The notes beneath the pieces were generated by a model, which saw nothing but the letters and a program-made list of their open reading frames with translations, made no database searches and was not told the origin of the DNA. Shown piece after piece: positions 24,589 through 33,925 of a stretch of 64,000 nucleotides of DNA; positions within the stretch are counted from its first letter, which is position 1; every line of letters begins with the position of its first letter. Source of the stretch: Sorghum bicolor. Its lineage: Eukaryota > Streptophyta > Magnoliopsida > Poales > Poaceae. The position numbers were made by a program, and so were the translations under genes. The stretch spans positions 2,635,001 to 2,699,000 of the forward strand of contig NC_012874.2 of the NCBI RefSeq assembly GCF_000003195.3. The letters are read 5' to 3'.

Positions 24589-25757
24589 CTGCAAATACGA
24601 TTAAACTAGAGGTTTGGCCCACGCATGTGGCTAGTAGTGACAGACCTTACAAACTGTGTATTTATTTATCTACCACAAAATCTTATCTTGACCTTAATTA
24701 CAAACTTTATATTTTTTATTGACTTATTTTATCATCACTCTTCTTTCTGTCACTATATATTGTATATCTGACGGCAGCACAAATTTCCGGCCCTAGCCCC
24801 TAAGATGAGGGTTGTTTTTGCTGCACACCTCTAGTTCTAGCCCGATAAACATAGCCCTAAATAATAATTTGCTTTGGTTTATATAGCGCTCTTTTGTCAA
24901 TTGTTGCGAATGAAAATTTGTTTTTTAGCTTATATAGGGCCGAGCCTCTGTCTTAACCAAGACAAAAAACGTTTTACAACATCCAGAAGGAGCACATCAC
25001 TGAGTTCAGGACATCAAATAAAGCTTAGTCCTTCCGGGGTTTGAGCTGGTCAATTTTTTTAAAGTTTGACTAAATTTATAAAAAAATATTAATAATATTT
25101 GTATCTCTAAATAAGTTTATTATAAAAATATATTTAACGATTTATCTAAACATACTAATTATGCACTGTAAATAGTAATATTTTTTAGTCAAAGTTTAAG
25201 TGTTTCACTTCTCGGAAAACGAGAATGACACACTTTTAGGGACCTATTTTATCACCAAAGCTTACTTAATTTAGAACACGGCTACAAATACACAACACTA
25301 AAACAGAAACAAAACTAGCTCACATCTCCCAAGATGTAAAGCAAAATTTCACCCATTTACTAACGATTTGTGTGCCGACAACTGACTCGATTTATAGAAA
25401 ATATGTGTAACTTTTTTATCTCCAAATAAATTTATTTAAAAACAAGATTCAAATATCTATCCATATATTAATTGTGTATCATAAGTATTTTTTTTAATAT
25501 ATATTTAGTCAAAGTTGTTTCTGAGGAAGCGAAAACAACAGACATTTAAGGACAAAGGGAGTATAATTTTTTAATAGAGATCGTTCAATTTACATCTATA
25601 TCTATAAAAATATTTCTACAAGCGCTTCCGATTTATATGAGACAGCTAGGTCTAAAGCCGCCTCTAGAAATAGGTGCAGTATAGTAAAATTATGATTTTT
25701 CTAATGACAAAATCATCAAAAATTGCAACTTTTGTTGTTGATAACTTTTTCGATTAA
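24589..25757. other. 3' flank of NLR 1 and MITE-rich spacer
   Basis: After the 3' flank, degraded Stowaway-like pieces occur at about 25034-25215 and 25375-25562; the latter ends GGACAAAGGGAGTA. Their opposite termini are too diverged to bound. No gene was recognised. Confidence 0.45.
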
Positions 25758-26104
25758 GGGCCTGTTTAGATTGGGAACGAAAATTTTTTGGGTGTCACAT
25801 CGGATGTGTCGGAAGGATGTCGGGAGGGGTTTTTAGAAACTAATAAAAAAACAAATTACATACCTCGTCAGGAAACTGCAAGACAAATTTATTAAGTATA
25901 ATTAATCTGTCATTAGCATATGTGGGTTACTGTAGCACTTAAGGCTAATCATGGAGTAACTAGGCTTAAAAGATTCGTCTCGCGATTCTTAACTAAACTG
26001 TGTAATTAGTTTATTTTTTTATCTACATTTAATGTTCCATGCATGTGTCCAAAGATTCGATGGAATGGATGAAAAAAATTTTGGGTAGGAAACTAAACAG
26101 GGCC
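25758..26104. mobile_element. Tourist-like MITE
   Basis: The left GGGCCTGTTTAGATTGGGAA and the right GGAAACTAAACAGGGCC end (TAGGAAACTAAACAGGGCC) are inverted. TAA is duplicated at 25755-25757 and 26105-26107. The interior includes GATTCGTCTCGCGATT and TACTGTAGCACTTAAGG. A sister copy in reverse orientation makes up the right part of 43907-44475. Confidence 0.8.
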
Positions 26105-26323
26105 TAAAAGCAAAGTTGTATCTGAGGTCCATACTGTCCACTCGCTACGTGCAGAAAATAAGCAGTTGTATCGAATGGACGGGAATTTTGTTTTTTTGAA
26201 TGTTTTTCCCGCACGTGGACAAAATTATATGAGGCTAAAATATTTTTTTCCATGCATGGACATAATTGCATCTTTTCAAAAAAAAAACACCTAATAATTT
26301 TTTGGCCGAGAATTTCGGATTTT

Positions 26324-26554
26324 GGCCTTGTTTAGTTCTAAAAAAAATTTGCCAAATTTTTTAGATTTTCCGTCACATCGAATCTTTAAATGCATGTATA
26401 GAGTATTAAATATAGATAAAAATAAAAACTAATTGTACAGTTTGGTCGGAATTGACGAGATGAATCTTTTGAGCGTCGTTAGTCCATGATTGGACAATAT
26501 TTATCAAATACAAACGAAAATACTACAGTGTCGATTTCCCAACTAAACAAGGCC
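26324..26554. mobile_element. Tourist-like MITE
   Basis: The ends GGCCTTGTTTAGTTC and AACTAAACAAGGCC are inverted, with TTT on both flanks. The interior matches the abundant family (GATTGGACAATATTTATC). Confidence 0.75.
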
Positions 26555-26884
26555 TTTGTAGCGAGTGGACGGCCGGGAAATAAGGAGTTGTAGCGAGTGG
26601 ATCCCGGCCAAAATCTTTTTCAAAACCATCCAGGTAGCAAAATTCAAATGGTCTCAAAAGTTGAAGAAGGTCGCAAACTATTTTTCCAATTAATTATTAG
26701 GAGAGGAAATCGATCGAACTTCCACGGAAGTTGAGAAAGGTTAAATATTTTCCCAAATGAAAACCTTTTTTTTGCTCAATTAGAGTACTCATTGCTTTTC
26801 CAAGTGTTCTCTAGCAACTATTGGAGATGCTCTAGTATTGTTTTTTTAGAACATAATTGCTCAAGTATTGGGGATATATATTTT

Positions 26885-27120
26885 GGCCTTGTTTAGTTCA
26901 CTCCAAAAACTAAAAACTTTTCAAGATTTTTCGTCATATTAAATCTTGCGGCACATGCATAGAGCACTAAATATAAACGAAAATAAAAACTAATTGCACA
27001 ATTTATCTGTAAATCGCATGATGAATCTTTTAAGCCTAGTTACTTCATAATCCGACAATGTTTGTCAAATAAAAACGAAAGTAATATAGTCCGAAAACTA
27101 AAAAAAAATCTGAACTAAAC
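26885..27120. mobile_element. Tourist-like MITE, decayed right end
   Basis: The left end GGCCTTGTTTAGTTCACTCC is intact. The right end reads TGAACTAAACCCACACGGGGC and has lost the expected AAGGCC terminus. It lies about 70 bp upstream of the decayed SSL first exon. Confidence 0.65.
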
Positions 27121-27187
27121 CCACACGGGGCTAGGATGTTCGTGGGCCACTAGGCCGGGGGGAAGCAGGAGACACGGAAAGCACCCG

Positions 27188-28247
27188 ATGAAGACGGTCG
27201 TGCTGCCGGTCGTCGTCGTCGCGACGGCCGCGCTCCTGCCCTCCGTGGACGACTCCCGGTGCGACGTCGCAGTGTTGGAGATTGACGGCGGCGGGGATGA
27301 CGGCCGCTCACGATGCAAGCGGGCTGCTCTGCGACGGTCCCCACGCCGCCGCTCTAGCCGCAACACTGCATAGAGCAGTCTTAGCAGGCGTCTACATATA
27401 TAAAACATTTAAGCCCGCAAATTCCAGTAGGTTTGGTGGTGGAGTCTGCAAAGCCTAGTGAAACCCGCATGCATTATCAATAAGCTAAAGCAAGCAAACC
27501 TGTTCACTTGCAGACACCTATAGCAACGTCAAGGCCAGGCATACAGAGTCGTCTCCACTAGTTGTTGCTGCTACTCTCGTACCTCTTACATGCTTCAACG
27601 TTCGTGACAATGGCATTCTGGGGCAGCCGTGCTTCTTCTCTTTCTTATCCACCTGTAGATCTTGCGCTGATGAGTGGCACGGAGTTGTTCGTGTGTGATG
27701 ACCTGGGGCTCACCGACGAGCACACGAGATGTTGTCTGGGTCGTCCATGAACATGTTCATACTTGCCTCCATCCTTGCCGCCGACTGGGCCGCGGACGCC
27801 GGGGCTCTGTCGTGCTAGCCAATGCCTTACTCTTAGTGGCAGCTTAGAATCGCTCATGGTTGTGTGGTTCATCACCGGCATCGGCGTCGAAGTCACAGCC
27901 TAGCAGACCTGTGCAGGATTTTGCAGGTTGTCTGCGTATGCTAGTAGGTTGGACTGCCTCAACCCGCAACAGAAAAGCAAGGCGCTCGTGGTTGTCCAGC
28001 GGGCTATGCAGGGTTGCGGGCAAGCCTGCGCCGCTTGCATCTTGAACGGCCGCGTGGAGCTTGTCCCCGTGGACGCCGGCGCGCGCTGCGGGGCCTGAGA
28101 GCCTGGCGTTTGACGGCGCCGGCGGCGGAGGACCGTACGGAGGCGTGTCGGACCGGCGCGTCCTCACTCCTCCGGTGGGTCCCCGGCGAGCGGCGGTGGG
28201 AAGAGCACTCGTCGTCCTACGCGCCGGAACTATACGTACAAGTCAGT
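27188..28247 (+). pseudogene. Decayed SSL first exon (copy 1), split by a transposon
   Basis: The ATG at 27188 opens MKTVVLPVVVVATAALLPSV followed by CDVAVLEIDGGG, closely matching the intact first exons at 32249 and 33926. After 27307 a 738-bp element intervenes. Homology resumes at 28046 with GRVELVPVDAG and ESLAFDGAG. Extra bases near 28078-28086 cause a frameshift and a TGA. A second small insertion near 28166 breaks the frame again. The splice donor seen in the other copies (CT|GTACGT) is CTATACGT here. No function is expected. Confidence 0.85.
27308..28045. mobile_element. 738-bp TIR transposon with 8-bp target duplication, inside the SSL pseudo-exon
   Basis: The left end TCACGATGCAAGCGG and the complement of the right end, TCAAGATGCAAGCGG, match at 14 of 15 bases. 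A perfect 8-bp duplication ACGGCCGC lies at 27300-27307 and 28046-28053. The empty site is represented by the two intact SSL first exons. The 8-bp duplication fits hAT, but the termini are not classic hAT, so the family is left open. No transposase frame was recognised. Confidence 0.85.
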
Positions 28248-28467
28248 CTTGCTAGTAGTCGTCCCTCCTATGACCTTTGGTCTCTGATGAATGGTCTCCG
28301 ATAACCAACCACCCAACGATGATTTGTTTTTATAGAAAAATATTATTAAAGATAGATTTGGCTGATAAACTCAAACAAATAAACTATCCCAACTGGTCGA
28401 GGGCTGAGGACGAGTGCTCGGCCCACCATCGTGCTCGGCGGCCACCAACCACCTGAGTCCTCAAGAC

Positions 28468-30096
28468 CGCTGGCGGAGCTACGTTGGGGCCAATGCTGGG
28501 CCCTGCCCCCCCTTCCCTCCATGTTTTTCTGAGGAGCCCATATGATGTTTAGCCCAAATCATATAACACACGCACAGCTTGTTGTGTCCACAGTCTCGAT
28601 GACTCGGCGAGGGCGAGGCACAAGCGGGCGATGGTGCTGAGACAAATCTGCGAGTCAAGTCAACACCTCAAACAATGCGGCCCTCAGTGGTGACGAGCTG
28701 GTGGCCGTCCGGCGGGCCCTAGAGTCCTAGACGGCTCGACGACGGCCAGATGACGAGCAGGCGTCCTCTGTGCTGTGCGTACAGGCTATAAGTACATTTG
28801 ATTTCTCATTGATTCTTCTTTTTGTCTTTTTTCTTTGCTTCTAGATTAAAATAGATAGAATATATATTTATATATACTATATAAGTGGCTGATTGAGTGC
28901 AATTTTGTACTCAGTTGAGATCTTCTATTATTTTTTTAGAGAATTTTAGGTGGTTAGCCCTAAACCAGTAATCTCCAAATTGAGTGATTTTTCTTTTACA
29001 ACTCAATGGAAGATGAATTTCTTGCTAACAGCATGCTAGTACACATAGAAGGTGAAATTGCAAGAGCCTGCGGTTACAAAGATATAATTTCTGAATTTCA
29101 AGATTTAAAGAAAAGGAGAGTGAACTTTTGACAAGTGATAGTTATATCTATATGTTACATGTATTTTGGGATGTGTATATATATGTGATGGTCTTCATGG
29201 AAACAAAATAGACCACACAGTCAACTGTATTTTGTTTAGTGTGGCCTGATTATATAAATAGTAACTAGTAAGACTAATTTCTCCACTATCTATGTACTTA
29301 GGGCATGTACAATCCATAGACAGCCTGCTGTCTGCAAGTTTTTGAAACTCACGCACAGACAGCTAAATAGACAGCTCGTACAATGGGTTGTCTATTTAAC
29401 TGTCTACAAATTATTTAATGCTTATATATATGTAGGCATGATTAAATATGAATATGATCCTTGTATACCAATGTATTGCTACTTAATACAAAACATATCA
29501 AGCATAATTAAGTTAAATATAATTATAATATTGTTAGACTAGTAATTTCGTCAAAATAATCAATCATGAGTATATTTTCCCCATAGTATCGTAATACTAA
29601 TACGAGTAGGTTACTATAATTTTTGAATTTTTATTGAAAAAATAGTTTTTTTTCAATGGTTCCATAAAATAAAATATACAGAGAACCTTTAAGATGTAAC
29701 ATGTGTTGTATCACTTCTCTAGGTTGTAGTTCTGACCGGAAGGAATCTAACAAAATTTGAATCATACTTTTTGATTCAAATTTGATTTTATATGAATTTT
29801 ATAAGTTTTAGTAAATTTGTGCATTATTTGGAAAGGGACAAGAAGCTAGCAAACACTTCCTGCGCTCACCCACACGAGATCTGTTCATGCTAGTTCGTTT
29901 CTCAGAGCACGGGCCGAAGCCGGCGCCTCACGAGACGAGGACCTTGTGCCGTCTACTGCTTGGAAGGGATCCTTTTGTAAAATTTTCTAGACGCAGACGG
30001 CTCAAAAGGTGCCGTTGTACGTGCCCTTATGGATTTAATTGGCAAATTGCCCTCCCCCCCCCCCCCCCCTATACTTTGTTTTAGGCTCCGCCACTG
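28468..30096. mobile_element. hAT-type element, 1.6 kb, non-autonomous
   Basis: The left terminus CGCTGGCGGAGC pairs with the right terminus GCTCCGCCACTG, the common plant hAT end CAGTGGCGGAGC. The flanking 8-mers CTCAAGAC (28460-28467) and CTGAAGAC (30097-30104) differ at one base. Inside are GC-rich and AT-rich blocks, and a C-run at about 30052-30069 near the right end. No complete transposase frame was seen. A shorter MITE-like start (ACAGACAGCTAAATAGACAG) lies near 29340-29400. Confidence 0.75.
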
Positions 30097-30224
30097 CTGA
30101 AGACGACACGGCCGTCCGACACGTGCCTGTGAACGGGCCGCTGCTGCCGTTCGGCGGCAGTAGCTAGACGTCGGAGTCGCTTATCTCCGACGGGCGTACA
30201 TGGCTACGAACTACATTGTTCTGT

Positions 30225-30650
30225 TGCTGTCTCACCGTTGCAACCGCCAGTCTCCCCTCGATCTGCTACCCTTGGCGCTTCGCCACTTGAATGCCCTGCT
30301 TGCCGGCCGCTTACTACCATGCCTGTCTCCCGGCCGGGCGCGCTCCCTCCTCCGGCCACTTTTTAACTGCGGTCCATGGCCGGCGGCGGCATGTTGCTTC
30401 CATACGCGTACGCCGCGTGGCCCCATAGGATAGGCCGTAGAGAGTGCAGACGAACACGTACGGTCCTGCTGTCGACGCATGACCGACCGGAGATAGATGG
30501 CCATGGACGCGACGGAGATCGCGGTGCTTGGCCGGACGCGGGTGGATCCGTCGCGGCCACTACTACTGCTCCTGATGGACTTGCTACCGGCACTGTACGT
30601 GTATTCGAGTCCTACTGGGGGTAGTTCGGTGCCTGCCGCGGATATATAGC

Positions 30651-30685
<35 letters not shown>

Positions 30686-30845
30686 CGTGCGCGGTGCTTG
30701 TCCGGACGCGATGGGGATGGCGATGGGGATCGCGGTGCTTGGCCGGACGGGAGCGGAGCAATCGCGGGCACTGCTCGGTGTTCGCTGCGTGCAGCAACGA
30801 TAGACTTGCACCGCCGGTGCGGGCACTGCCAGATCTGATGTCCGG
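30225..30845 (-). repeat. Left arm of an inverted duplication of SSL upstream sequence
   Basis: Read on the minus strand, this segment matches 32885-33480 in the same order. Shared anchors include GGTGCAAGTCTATCGTTG, GGCCAAGCACCGC(G/T)ATCCCCATCGCC, ATCCGCGGCAGG, GCGGTCCATGGC and GAGACTGGCGGTTGCAACGG. Identity is patchy, with indels and a GAC/GTC triplet run. Long open frames on both strands here have no family resemblance and are probably chance in GC-rich DNA. Confidence 0.7.
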
Positions 30846-31914
30846 CTGCGCCACACCCCGCACGGCCGCAGATTTCGACGCATCCATTATCCTCTGCCTG
30901 CAGCTTCCCATGGCTAGGACGCGACACTGCAAATTTCGACGCATAGCAGTGTTTTTTTTTCTTTTACAACAAATTAGTAAATAGTATTTTTAGTTATAAT
31001 TTATCAGCTAAACGAATAATATTTTCAAACCGACCCTGATATGCAATACGGCACCTTCGAACACGCATCGGAAGGAAGAAACAGATTGCATGCAACATGC
31101 AGAGAGACAAAAGGCAGATGTACAGTTCCGGCGCGCAAGAGAGGATTTAGTGACAATGCTAGAAAACTACGTGTAGTTTCTATATTATATTATTAATTTC
31201 TATAGTATATATAGAAACTCATCTAGTTTCTATAATTTTTGCTCTCTTTTTTCAATAACTACTTTGCCACATCAATAAAATGTTTAGGTTACACTATAAT
31301 TAATGTTTATAAAAATTATGACGGTTTCTGGGAGTACTCTTAGTGCAGAGAGAGATAAAAGGGTTGCATTAAGTTGATAAAGTTCACGAAACAGACCTTG
31401 TTCATTACAGACTTTCAGAGAGACATTGCCGATGAATTAGGAAAACAAGTTTCCACCCATGAGACACAAACGGTTTGAGCGCAGTTGTCTCTAATTTTCT
31501 GCTCTAAATTTTTTTGTTCTTTATATGGTGTGTTTTTTCGCTTATATTTTAAAGTACTCATTGATTCTGCAAATGTTCTCTATGAATGAACTATTAGAAA
31601 TGCTCTAGTATTAGGGATAGAAAATTAGTATCACACGGGGCCCCACCAGGGCATAACACACGGAGGGGGAACGTCCCGCTGTACGTGGTCCATGCCTATA
31701 CCAGGCCGTCCCTGTGCTGCATGTGCTCCCGGACAGAAGGACAGGAACGGAAAAGCAGCCCGTGCGCCAGCACGCCGCGACCACGATATTCTCCCGATCG
31801 ATCGACACGCCAACCGCCAAGCGGCCGACCCCAACCGTACGGGAACGGGACATTCAGGCGAGCACGATCGTCGCATTGCACCCCGGGCCGCGTCCTTCTC
31901 TTTACTAAATTTTA
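30846..31914. other. Spacer within the SSL locus
   Basis: About 31140-31340 contains repeated TAGTTTCTATA-type sequence that looks like a foldback MITE without clear ends. A GC-rich patch at 31640-31900 has several short overlapping open frames but no recognised protein. No gene was called. Confidence 0.35.
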
Positions 31915-32020
31915 GTTAGTTAAAATTATTTTATCTATTTTTAAATGATTAGAAAGATTAAGTTATTTTTAACTTATTTTTAATACTAAAATAATTAAAA
32001 TTTAGTTAACTAAAATTTAG
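31915..32020. mobile_element. Short foldback (palindromic) element
   Basis: The left arm CTAAATTTTAGTTAGTTAAA and the right arm TTTAGTTAACTAAAATTTAG are inverted repeats with an AT-rich loop. The whole 106 bp could form a hairpin just upstream of SSL exon 1A. Confidence 0.65.
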
Positions 32021-32058
32021 CAAAAGGAAACTTTTAATTTCCCTCTTCTATAGGGCCA

Positions 32059-32059
<1 letters not shown>

Positions 32060-32097
<38 letters not shown>
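32060..32097. repeat. (AT)n microsatellite, possibly overlapping a TATA box
   Basis: About 18 AT dinucleotides end in TATATAAAC, about 150 bp upstream of the ATG of SSL exon 1A. That spacing would suit a TATA element, but this is inference only. Confidence 0.8.
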
Positions 32098-32100
<3 letters not shown>

Positions 32101-32248
32101 ATAAAACCTCTGAACCCTCATCGAGTTTTTGTGGACGCCACGCGACCATACGCATATACGTGCAGCACGGCACCGTTGGCGCCGCCGCGTTAGTTCCTCG
32201 ACACGGAGCAGCTAGCGATCGGTGATCGGCCGGCTCCACGCCGTACCG

Positions 32249-32547
32249 ATGAATAAGATGGCCGTGCTCGTGGCCGCCGTCGTCGTCGCGGCGGCGGCCG
32301 CGCTCCTGTCCTCCCATGACGACGACTCGTGTCGCGACGTCGCGGTGCTGGAGATTGGCGGCGGCGGGGACGCCGCCGCCGGCCGCCGCGTCGAGCTGGT
32401 CCCCGTGGACGCCGCGGGGCCTGAGAGCCTGGCGTTCGACGGAGCCGGCGGCGGACCGTACGCGGGCGTGTCGGACGGGCGCGTCCTCCGGTGGGTCCCC
32501 GGCGAGCGGCGGTGGGAAGAGCACTCGTCGTCCTGCGCGCCGGAACT
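32249..32547 (+). CDS. Alternative or duplicated SSL first exon (exon 1A)
   Basis: A 299-nt open exon starts MNKMAVLVAAVVVAAAAALL, a hydrophobic signal or anchor sequence. It continues through VAVLEIGGGG, GPESLAFDGAGGGPYAGVSD and GRVLRWVPGERRWEEHSSSC. It ends at CT|GTACGT, a good donor in phase 2, the same phase as exon 1B. It has no stop or frameshift, unlike copy 1. No second exon lies between it and exon 1B, so it could splice only to the shared exon at 36795, skipping exon 1B, to give about 389 aa. Whether it is transcribed is unknown; it may be a recently duplicated orphan exon. Confidence 0.7.
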
Positions 32548-33925
32548 GTACGTATTGCCAGTAGTCCCTCCTCTGACCTTTTGGTCTCCGAATGAATGCT
32601 CTCGTTCTTTATGCAATCCGGTTCTCTCTTCTTGTTTGCGATCTGCTCGATCTGTTCCCTCTTGGGCGGCCGGCCTCTCGTGTAGTCGTGTGGGCACGCT
32701 CCAGCAGCATTGTAGCGAGGTACAGTACAGTACAGTTTTGTGTGGCATTGGATTGATGGCATGCACGGTACTGTTCTCAGGGTCCGGGTGGGTGCAACGT
32801 CTATATATAATACAACCATCACCACGTCGCGCCTCCTATACTCTATCCTTCCGAGTAAAAAAGTTGACCAAGTTGACACACGTACAGGCAGTTGCGTGCC
32901 GGTGCAAGTCTATCGTTGGCTGGTTGCACCGAAGAGAACAGCGAGCAGCTAGCGACCGCGACGTACGGCGGCTCCACCCGCGCGCGCATCGGGCCAAGCA
33001 CCGCTATCCCCATCGCCTCTGTCCTCACGCACGGACACGGACTTACCGGTCGTCGTCGTCGCATCCGCGGCAGGCCGCACCGATGACCGATCGTCGTTCC
33101 AGCTAGTACGCATTGCGTACACATCGACGGAGAGGAGAGGCCAAAGTTTGGAGCGCCTAGTGGTGTCCCTATTCGCTTATTGAGTTTATTCGTCAAATTG
33201 CCGGCTATTCAACATTGTTTTTCTAATCTAACACAATAAATCAGTGACGCCCACATGGCCTACACTACATGGATAGTAGTACACATCTTTGTGCGCTCGT
33301 GAAAGCCATGGACCGCGGCTAAAAACGTGGAGGAAAAAGGGAGATCGAGGCTGCTGGGAGAGACACACACACGTACGCATGGTAGGAGGTAGGTAGGCAG
33401 TGCATTATTCAAATGGCCAAGCCAAGCGTAGGATCGGAGACTGGCGGTTGCAACGGCGAGACAACAACGACAAGATAACATGTACGACCAACGTACGTAC
33501 GCCCGTCCGACGGGACACCCGGCCGGCCCGCCGGCAGAATTCCCTCGCTCCGATGATCTCCCGGCCTCCCCACATCATCGTGGATAGGGCAGCAGGCACG
33601 CGCGTTTACACTCCCATCCACACCAAGCTAGCCGCCACGACGCCCATCCATCCATATGCTTCTCCGCTAGTACTAGTATATACTCCGTACTAGCCTGAGG
33701 GAGTCCCGCACTGGGCATCTCACACTCGATCTCCACTCTCAGCTTGGCACCTGCTTCGTTCAACTGGTCAAGGACAGCCGCCTGCATGCACGGGTAGTGG
33801 TAGCTCACCTAGAAGCAACCAGGATCCGCAGCCAGCGGCCCAGAGCGCGACGAGCTTTACTCCGCTAGCTGCTCCCCCCTCCCTCCTCTGCCTCTTCCTC
33901 TTCCTCTCGGAGATCGATACGTACG
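32548..33925 (+). promoter_or_regulatory. Intron of exon 1A, upstream region of exon 1B and right inverted-repeat arm
   Basis: The first 100 bp after the exon 1A donor (for example CCTCTGACCTTTTGGTCTC) match sequence after pseudo-exon copy 1, so the duplication extended into the intron. From 32885 to 33480 it forms the inverted partner of 30225-30845. Sequence just before 33926 should be the promoter and 5' UTR of exon 1B; no definite TATA box was assigned. Confidence 0.5.

Noticed and set aside
30232..30944. Overlapping frames of up to 231 aa in the GC-rich inverted-repeat arm
   Set aside because: They are Arg/Ser/Pro-rich with triplet runs, no domain or splice context, and lie in an inverted copy of non-coding SSL upstream DNA.
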